Translations under genes and position numbers: made by a program
Part shown: in pieces, positions 56,705-64,000 of the stretch
Layout of the letters: each line of letters begins with the position of its first letter
How positions within the stretch are numbered: the stretch's first letter is position 1
Assembly (NCBI GenBank): GCA_010015655.1
Contig: ML976659.1
Span: forward strand, 1,548,604-1,612,603
DNA from: Bimuria novae-zelandiae CBS 107.79
Taxonomy: Eukaryota; Ascomycota; Dothideomycetes; Pleosporales; Didymosphaeriaceae
Direction: 5' to 3'
Length of the DNA: 64,000 nt
The notes under the pieces: model-generated
Seen by the model: the letters and a program-made list of their open reading frames with translations, nothing else
Told to the model about the DNA's origin: nothing
Database searches by the model: none

Positions 56705-57715
56705 AGGTAATAAAAGAAGATTTTATAAAAAAAAATAAAAATTAATTAATTTATAATAATATTAATATTAAAAACAAAAGTAAATGAAATAAAATAATAA
56801 AGGGGAAGAGAAAGAGTACGTAGGTAAAAATATAATAAATATAATTATAAAATAAAAAATAAGAAAATAGAGGGTTAAAAATAAATTAAGTATTAATTAA
56901 ATAAAAAAAGAGGTAGGATTAATATAAGTAAATAGTAATACGTTATAAAATATAAAACAAAGTTAAATAGGAAATAAATAACTAGTAATTTATTTACAAA
57001 TGTAGAGTAATAGCTAAAAATAGATAAGAAAAAAAAATTATAAATAAAGAGCGTAAAATAAAATAATGGTTAAGAAAAAATATATTTTAGTAAAATTATA
57101 AGAAGAAAATAATAAATAGTACATAAGAAAAAGTAAATAAATAATATTAATATGAAAAAAAAGAATATAATAATAAAGTAGTAAAAAGAAAATAAACCAA
57201 AATAGAAAATTATATTAAAAAATATAGAATATAATAGAGATATTATAATAAGAAGAGAAAAAGTAATTTATAGTTTTATAAAAAAGGTTATTAAAAAAGA
57301 AAAGAAAAAGTTATATAGTATAGTATATATTAGAAAAATTAGTAGTTTATTATAAAAATATTTTTATAATAGTATAAAAAAAAGAAGAAATTAAAAAATA
57401 GAAATATTAAAAATAGTAGTAATAAGTATAATAAGTAAATAATAAAATAAAAGTATATTTATATATTAGAAAAATTAACATATAAGGTATAAGTAGTAAA
57501 GTAAAGGGAATTTTAAATTAAATTAAATTAAATTTTAATAATAAGGTAAGAAAAGAATATTACAATTATAATTAATAATATAAATAGTTACAAAAGTAAG
57601 AGTATTAAGCATTAGGGATTATAAGTAAGAAAAAAATTAAAATTTTAAAATATTAAAGAGCTAGAGATAATAAAAATTATAAAATTAAAATTATAAATAT
57701 ATAAAGAGTTAGTAT
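56705..57715. repeat. AT-rich, purine-biased, C-poor subtelomeric DNA
   Basis: About 1 kb with abundant A, T and some G on the plus strand but almost no C. This strand asymmetry is unlike the RIPped elements, where C and G are lost together. Words such as TTAGGG, TAAGGTA and ATTAGGG-like remnants increase toward the right end. No coding potential. Confidence 0.6.
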
Positions 57716-57719
57716 TATA

Positions 57720-57835
57720 GATATAATTAGGGTTAGGATTATATATTAGGGTTAGGGTTATACAAAATTAGGGTTAAGAAATTAGAGTGTTAAGATTATA
57801 AAAAATAAAATTTATAAAATTAGGGTTATAAAAGA
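57720..57835 (+). repeat. Degenerate interstitial telomeric repeats
   Basis: AATTAGGGTTAGGATTATATATTAGGGTTAGGGTTA-type sequence (several TTAGGG units broken by A/T-rich spacers) up to AAATTAGGGTTATAAAAG, all in the same orientation as the chromosome-end telomere. It lies immediately before TLH fragment C. Confidence 0.8.
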
Positions 57836-57879
57836 TTATGTAATTAGAATAACCAGTTCGTTGTAAAAGAAGTGGATGG

Positions 57880-59020
57880 TTAGGGTGGGTTAGCATAGTA
57901 TGCCAGTAAAGTTAAGGTACCTAATATAGTAATTCGCCCCATTCCTAAGTTGCCCGTGTTTATAGATAGATTATTATATTAATTAAAACCAGAAAAGTGC
58001 TAACAGGTATTCAAGAGCAGTTAGTTAGTACGAAAGCACTAGTAAATTATTTATAGTTAGTCTATAAGACGGAAAAAGGGACGTCTAAGCCTAGTAGTAA
58101 AAAAAAAATCTAATAACGCATTAAACAGGCGTGCAAGGCCGTTTATTACAAGTAATTATTAGTATAGGGCCCTAGTTTGCAGTATTTCGAGGTATTAAAT
58201 AAGGCTAATACGGTGCCCGCTAATAAAGAGACGGCATAGTAATAATTACGCTAAGAGATAAAGGAAGTATAAGCGCGCGTGTAAGACACTACCTATAATA
58301 TAATTTAGAACGGTAAGCGAGACGAGGTCAACCCGTAATTAAAGCAAACCTAGTAGATACTATATTTAAAGAAATTATAGAGGCCTAATTTATTAGCGTG
58401 TATTAAGCAGCCCGTGGCCAATAGCAACCCGCCCAAACCCGTAAAGGCAGTAATATAGGCAGCCATAAATAAATTGGCACGATATAGCTAAAAGTTAGTT
58501 ATTTACCGTATTAGCGTATTTGTGCAGTTAGAGGCCATTCGCACGGAGAAGTATTAGATATTATTCTAGCCATTATAACTATATATAAACAAGGCGTTAA
58601 TTATTACGCACGTCTAACTATAGTAATAAATATTAATATTTTTCGTACGCACCTAGCAGGAGCATATATAAGAAAGCCTAAAGTACTATTTCACGCGCGA
58701 GTAGAAATAGGCGTGGAATATATTTATATAGGCAGCCAGTAGGGAGGACGAGAAGGATAAAGGAATTAACAGAATAAAAGTAGATAAGAAAGAAGAAGGG
58801 GAAAAATAAAAATAAGAATAAGATAAGAAAGAAAGAGAGGGAGAAGAAAAAATAAAAGAAATAAAGGAGAATCCTATATTATCCCCTATTTAGTAGGCGT
58901 GTTTATAGTTTTGCATCGCGTTATTAGACTATTCTAACCCAGGGCTGTAACTGGAGTCAGGGCTAAGTCCAGTTTTGTAGTTAACTTTGTTAGGGATAGA
59001 ATATCCGCGCTAGGCCAATT
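57880..59020 (+). pseudogene. TLH fragment C (N-terminal part only)
   Basis: The plus strand reads IPKLPVFIDRLLYQLKPEKC with a following SS-LVRKH, a C2H2/OrsD-like finger equivalent to 59640-59740 of copy B, then a CQRF-like block ending VQGPSLQYFEVL-type (58170-58195), LEAIRTEKYQ-like sequence (58530-58560) equivalent to 60200-60240 of B, and a basic low-complexity stretch (58760-58870). Similarity stops near 59020. Its extreme 5' part is missing (telomeric repeats instead) and the recombinase-like and helicase parts are absent. Confidence 0.6.
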
Positions 59021-59183
59021 CCTGTGCGTATATTTTATCACGTAGGCTAAGTCTAGTAAATACTTACTCGCCGGTCCAGTTAGGTTCCCATAGGCTAATT
59101 AACCCAAAATTTGGGCTATAGATTCAGCACGTTAAGTTACACGTCCTAGCCAATTTGCAGCGCTAGAAACTATATAGTTATAG

Positions 59184-59212
59184 GTGTTAGGGTTACGCGT
59201 TAGGGTTAGGGT
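59184..59212 (+). repeat. Short interstitial telomeric repeat
   Basis: GTTAGGGTTACGCGTTAGGG followed by TTAGGGT: about four TTAGGG units, one interrupted, in telomere orientation. It lies between TLH fragment C and the ATG of TLH copy B. Confidence 0.8.
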
Positions 59213-59394
59213 AAACATAATAAGGCGGCGATTAGACACCAGAGGCGGCTCTAAAATAGAGGCTAACACGTAGCACAAGCAAAGACGCGTTAAGTCGCGA
59301 AGAATTCCACGCGTTAAAAAGGCCATATATTGTAATAGGGACCTATTATTAGGACCCACCCGCAGCAGCGTCGAGCCCACTATTATGGCGAAGA

Positions 59395-62300
59395 GCAGCA
59401 TCGCAAGCGAGTATTTTAAACATTTACCTAAGTATTTATTAGTGATATGCAAAGAATGCAGGTACGGGGTTTTACCTAGCCAGGCCAAAAGCCATTTATA
59501 GCGTGTCTACCAGCTTAGTAGCAAGGAAGCGTAGCTGGTAGCAGATAAGCTTAGTAATTAGGCTAGTTTAATATAGTATACCAGCGAGCTAGAGCCGCCC
59601 CGTTAGACCATTAAGCCTATTAGCCAGTTACTAGTGTATACGGACGGGTTGATGTGCCAATTAGATCCAGATCGATGTTACTAGATATTTCAAAGCAAAG
59701 AGATTATAAGAAAGCATTAGTAAAAGGTGCATAATTAGTTACCAGTAGGCAGAGGTGGTTATCCTAGTCGAATAAAGCGAAAGCGTATATAGTTACGCAA
59801 TAAGTAGGGTTACAAAGCTATTTATTACCAGCGATTGTTCGCCCAAGGCGCCGGTTCGCAGTATTTCGAGGTCTACTAACCTAACTCCACCCCCGAACCC
59901 GTGGACGGCGAGGCCGGGTGGGCAAGCGTTGGCAGGAACATGGACAAGACGTGGGCCAACGTGTAAAAGCGGGCTAGGATAACAATCTAGAATAGCGCGC
60001 AGGATAAAGTAAATCCATAACTAGAGTAGACTAGGTAGATACCGTATTTAGTAGGCATAGAGCAGCCCGAATTATTAGTAAGCGTAAAAGAGCCTAAAGC
60101 TAAAGAGAAGCCTGTAGCAGCTGTTATATAAAAGGCTATAAATAAGTTAGCGTAGTTTAGCTAGGCGTTTGTTATCCACCGCACGGGGATATTCGTGCGA
60201 TTAGAAGCGATCTAGACAAAGAAGCACTAAACGCGGTTCACGCTATTATAGCTATATATAGATAAGAAGGTAGTTAGCGACCATGCCTGGCTATAAAAGC
60301 AGATATTAATATTTTTTTAGTGGACGCAGTAAGCGCACGCGTAGAAGAGCCCTACGTACTAGTTTACCTAATAGTAGCGCAAGGCGTGGGAGGCTTTAGT
60401 AAAGGTGGCAGGAGGAGTAGCAAAGGCGAAAGAGGAGGAAGAGATAAAAGAAATAAGAGACAAAAAGGTAGATAAGGTAATAATAGATAACATAGACAGT
60501 GCGGTGGGGGAAATAGAGGCCAAGCAAAAGGCAAAGGAGGGTAAAATCATAGGCAAGCGCAAAGCGTTATTAAGTATTAAGAAATTATATTTAGCGTTTT
60601 ACATCGCATTATTAAGCCAGTCCATTACCCGTAAAGAGTACGACAGCCTGTTAGTGTGTGTATTAGTCATATTAGGAGTAAAGGAGGACGGGTAGAAGGG
60701 CGCCGAATAGTACCCGCCTATTTTATTAGCTATTATTAAGGTTACCTAGTTTATAGTAGTGTAGCAGGCGTTAGAATTATTAAATACATTTATAAGAGAT
60801 AATATAGACAGCGACAGCGCGTACAAGAGCGATGGGGACAGCACCTAGTAATAGGGCCGGCCAAAAGGGTATTTATAGCACGTTTAGTAAATAATGGATA
60901 GGTTTATGGTGCGCGATAGCCACAGCCCCATGTAGTAGATATTGGATTTGCGGACGTACGGGCTAAAGATCCATTATAACACGACGTTACGCAACCATGT
61001 AGAGTGGGTAGGGCAGGACAAGTTATTATATAAAGAGCTATAGTTTACCATAGCCTAGTTCCGCAGTATGGTGCACGGGTTAAGGGAGGAGAGTTAGTAA
61101 TTATTAATAGAGGATTTATTATTTAGTAATGGCCTGTCCGCCAAGCCTATTTCTAGTATCCCGTAAGAGAGTTTGCGCGACAATTTAACTAATAAGTAAT
61201 TAGGGTAAAATTTTTTAAAAGACCAGCGCACCTGCATGCCCGTAAACGGGGAGTAGTAGTTATATAAGTAGGTTAGTTAGGACGCCTAGATTAGGGACCA
61301 GTTTATAAAGCTAGGCACTTGTTCGGGCGTTAACCTATAAGAGGTTAAGCGGTACATAGACTAGGTAATTATATTTAGGGAGAAGTTGATTGCGTTAATA
61401 TATATTATGGGTAGATAGTTAGTTAGAGGACCCGAGATTATAAGCATCTGGCACAGTAATATAGTTAAAGGGGGCCACCGTAATATATTTATCGAGGATA
61501 GTAAGGTAGTGTTTGTAATAAGATACTATAAAGGGTATACTATTAGTAGCAACGTTAAGATTATTTATTAGTATTTACCGCGCGAGGTGGGCGAGTTAGT
61601 AGTGTATTATATATGGCTGGTGTTGCCGTTCTAGCAGCGGATAAAGGCGATAGTGTAAAAGAAGGAGGCGATTTTATTATATATATAACCAGCCAACCCT
61701 AACAGGCGCAAGTAGACGACGGACTAATTATAAGAGGTGTTAAAACGCGAGACTAGCGTTAGATTAGGCTAGCTATTAATAATTACTACGTACTGTAAGA
61801 TTACTATTAGTATTAGTTAACGGTTTTTGCGCGGGTCCGCGGCGTTTTAGCCAAAAAAAGGAAATAAAAGCAAGATATAGAATAAAGAGAACATGGCAGC
61901 GTTAGTAGTAAATTTATAGGCCGGGCACACGGCGCACGTGGCGGGTATAGTATACGCACGAGGCATTATAGAGTAGGCTAAAATAATAGTAAACAGGCGG
62001 CAGTAGTTTTAGATATTAAGTATAGATTAGCATTAATTTTTAGGGTTTCTACTAAATAGTAGCGAGGAGGATGGGTGCAGGAAGCAAAAGAGGGCGCTAT
62101 TTAAGAGCAAGGCAAACGAGGCTAGGATGGATTAGTAGAGAAGGTTAAGAAAGATAGACACCGCTAAGTAGTTATAGAGGATAGTAGATAAGATAGCAAC
62201 ATTTTAAAGCGTGCAGCAAGAGGCGATTAATGCCATTATAGATAGAGAGAGCCCCGTGGTGGCGGTAATACTAATAGGGGCGGGCAAGAGCATGTTATTT

Positions 62301-63905
62301 ATGTTACTAGCATGGGCCAAGTAGGGCGGCACGACTATTATTATTATTTCGTTAATTATATTACAAGGCAACATAATATAGTAGTGTAGGAAGCTGGGGA
62401 TATTATATACAGCGTAAAAAAGCCAGTGCCCGCCTAACATAGTCGCGGTGGTGTTAGTAACGCCTAAGTTGGCTGTTACGCAGGGGTTTACCACATTTAT
62501 AAACTATTTAAGAGTAATACGGTAGTTAGACTAGATTATAATTAACGAGTGCTATATTATGTTAAATCGGCGGTACACATTTCGTAAGTAAATATAGTAG
62601 TTAGGTAAGTTAGTAGCCGCAGAGATATAGATAGTGTTATTAACGGCAACGTTGCCGCCTAGCGAAGAGGATAAGTTATTCCGACAAATGCATTTTAATC
62701 CTAACTAGGTTAAGGTGTTCTAGGTAGAGACGGCGCGGACGAACGTGGCATACTAGGTAATTAAAGTAGGGAGGGCAGTAAAGAAGTAGGAGGTAGAGGG
62801 AATAATATTAGGCGTGGTACAATAGAAGTTACGCAGGTATAGGCAGGGTAAGGTAGTAATATATAGTAATTTAGTGCGTAAGGTTAAGGCGTTAGCGTAG
62901 TAGTTAGGGTGCCATGCGTATTATCACGACGCCGTTAGTAAGGTAAGTATATTAGAGAATTTTATATTAGGTAGTAAGTAAGTTATTATAGCCACGAGCG
63001 CGTTAGAGATAGGCATTAATATTCCTAATATCTAGTGTATCGTCCATATTAATTAGCCGTTTTCCGTGTTAGATTACGCGCAGGAGAGCGGCCGGGCAGA
63101 ATAAAATAGGGCACGAAGCGAGGCGGTTATAATCGTGTAGAAAGGGGCACAGCAAGCGATTAAAGATAAGTAAGAAGAAAAGAAGCATGCGTTAGTGCGA
63201 GCGTTGGCAGAAGAAGGCAAGGCGGCAACGTATAGGCGGGTAGTGTTAGGCAGGTATTTAGATTATAGAGAAGTAGAGCGGGTAGGGTGCGAAGAGGGGG
63301 AAGAGAAATATAATATTTATAAAGGAGGCAAAGAGACAGAAGAGGAGGAGAGCAAGGAGGGTAGCGATAGGGATAGTAGTAATAGAGAAGAGATAAACGT
63401 GGTCGAAGCAAAGAGGAAGAGGAATAGGGAGACTAAAAGGGAAGTAGTATAGTGTGTGTTCTAGTAGTAGGAGTAGACACGATAGAGTCTATAGTAAAGG
63501 TTTATATAAGACTAGTAAGAGGCGTACGCTAGTATAGAATAGTTACGTAGTTAGTTAGCGTAGTAGGTAAATTAGTGCAGGATATATAAGGGTGCGGGCG
63601 ACGAATAGAGCGTACACGACATTTAGTAATATTAGCGGGTAGAGAGCCAGTAGGCAAAAGAGCTAATTAAGAAGATAGAGTAGTAGATCTAGTACGAGCC
63701 GTATTTAGGTTATTTTTAGTGCGGGGTGCCACAGGAGATATGCCATTAATAAGAGGAGAACGGACAAGGGCGTTATCGGCAGGCAGTAGGCGGCGAATGC
63801 TAGTATTATAGCGTTTTAGTAGGTGGATTAATAGGGATCGTGCATGGCAGCGAGGATTCCGTTAGGAACTGTTAGGTTAATAGATTATTATGTAAGAGGG
63901 TTGAT
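59395..63905 (+). pseudogene. Telomere-linked helicase (TLH) copy B, RIPped and capped by the telomere
   Basis: ATG at 59395: MAKSSIASEYFKHLPKYLLV, then finger 1 C-x2-C-x11-H-x4-(H to Y) at 59448-59510 and finger 2 LMCQLDPDRC...KH at 59655-59735, then a CQRF-like block ending QGAGSQYFEVY (59830-59875). Recombinase-like domain: RGPEIISI (Arg 61425), RNIFIED, YKGY, LPREVGELVVYY, second Arg now Cys (61794), GHTAHVAGIVY (61923-61955). Helicase: Walker A GAGKS (62277-62291, intact), IINEC (from DECH; 62541-62552), TATLPPSEED (62640), IGINIPNI (63010), QESGRAE (63081). A C-terminal GCEEGEEK stretch (63287) and a CGVPQEI-like part follow; the frame meets telomere repeats at 63906, about 160-200 bp before the end seen in copy A. 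Many stops. Confidence 0.82.
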
Positions 63906-64000
63906 GGGTTAGGGTTAGGGTTAGGGTTAGGGTTAGGGTTAGGGTTAGGGTTAGGGTTAGGGTTAGGGTTAGGGTTAGGGTTAGGGTTAGGGTTAGGGTT
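63906..64000 (+). repeat. Telomere, (TTAGGG)n
   Basis: About 95 bp of perfect TTAGGG in the G-rich orientation to the window edge: a right chromosome end. The first GGGTT merges with the last TLH bases (TTGATGGGTTAGGG). Confidence 0.97.

Noticed and set aside
59132..59488. Minus-strand 118-codon open frame
   Set aside because: Overlaps the telomeric scar and the start of TLH copy B; no domain and opposite to a clear coding signal.
1..64000. CRISPR array, rRNA or tRNA genes, bacterial-type operons
   Set aside because: No regularly spaced identical repeats with unique spacers, no cloverleaf-like segments with intact A/B boxes noticed, and gene structure is eukaryotic.

Overview
This is a chromosome end of a filamentous ascomycete (Pezizomycotina). 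The right edge is about 16 perfect TTAGGG repeats (63906-64000), running 5'->3' toward the end. Genes have short (about 50 bp) GT-AG introns. Most of the window shows repeat-induced point mutation (RIP): CpA/TpG are almost replaced by TpA, CpG survives, and nearly every transposon reading frame is broken by TAG/TAA. The class is not certain; a dothideomycete would fit.

Layout. 1-2 kb: a BTB/POZ gene (1170-1908, -). 2.06-6.04 kb: a pogo/Fot-type DNA transposon with a second one nested inside it. 6.2-8.4 kb: rearranged fragments of a fungal gene with a retropepsin-like domain. 8.5-11.7 kb: the first exon of a putative secreted protein and a frameshifted secreted esterase. 12-22 kb: RIP-degraded chromo-gypsy elements, solo LTRs and pogo relics. 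22-30 kb is the main GC-rich gene island: a broken low-complexity gene, a truncated NOP56-like copy, an intact SSU72 (RNA polymerase II CTD phosphatase), a Tc1/mariner element and an NBP2/Skb5-like SH3 gene. 31-41 kb: two chromo-gypsy copies in inverted orientation, one hit by a solo LTR and the other by a pogo element; each insertion has an empty site in the other copy.

41.6-64 kb is the subtelomere proper. It holds three relics of telomere-linked helicase (TLH) genes, all pointing at the telomere: copy A (41591-50060), fragment C (57880-59020) and copy B (59395-63905). A and C/B are separated by purine-rich, C-poor DNA, an assembly gap and a Ty1/copia element. Read through RIP stops, copy B shows N-terminal C2H2/OrsD-like zinc fingers, a tyrosine-recombinase-like domain (Arg ... 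Arg ... GH-x8-Y) and a C-terminal RecQ-type helicase. Interstitial TTAGGG-like tracts lie just upstream of C and of B, and the real telomere cuts B inside its 3' coding end. This suggests repeated rounds of breakage, telomere healing and addition of a new TLH copy distally.

The TLH composite, and an antisense reading frame conserved in two gypsy copies, are the most interesting candidates. All domain calls come from reading translated sequence by eye; no database search was run.
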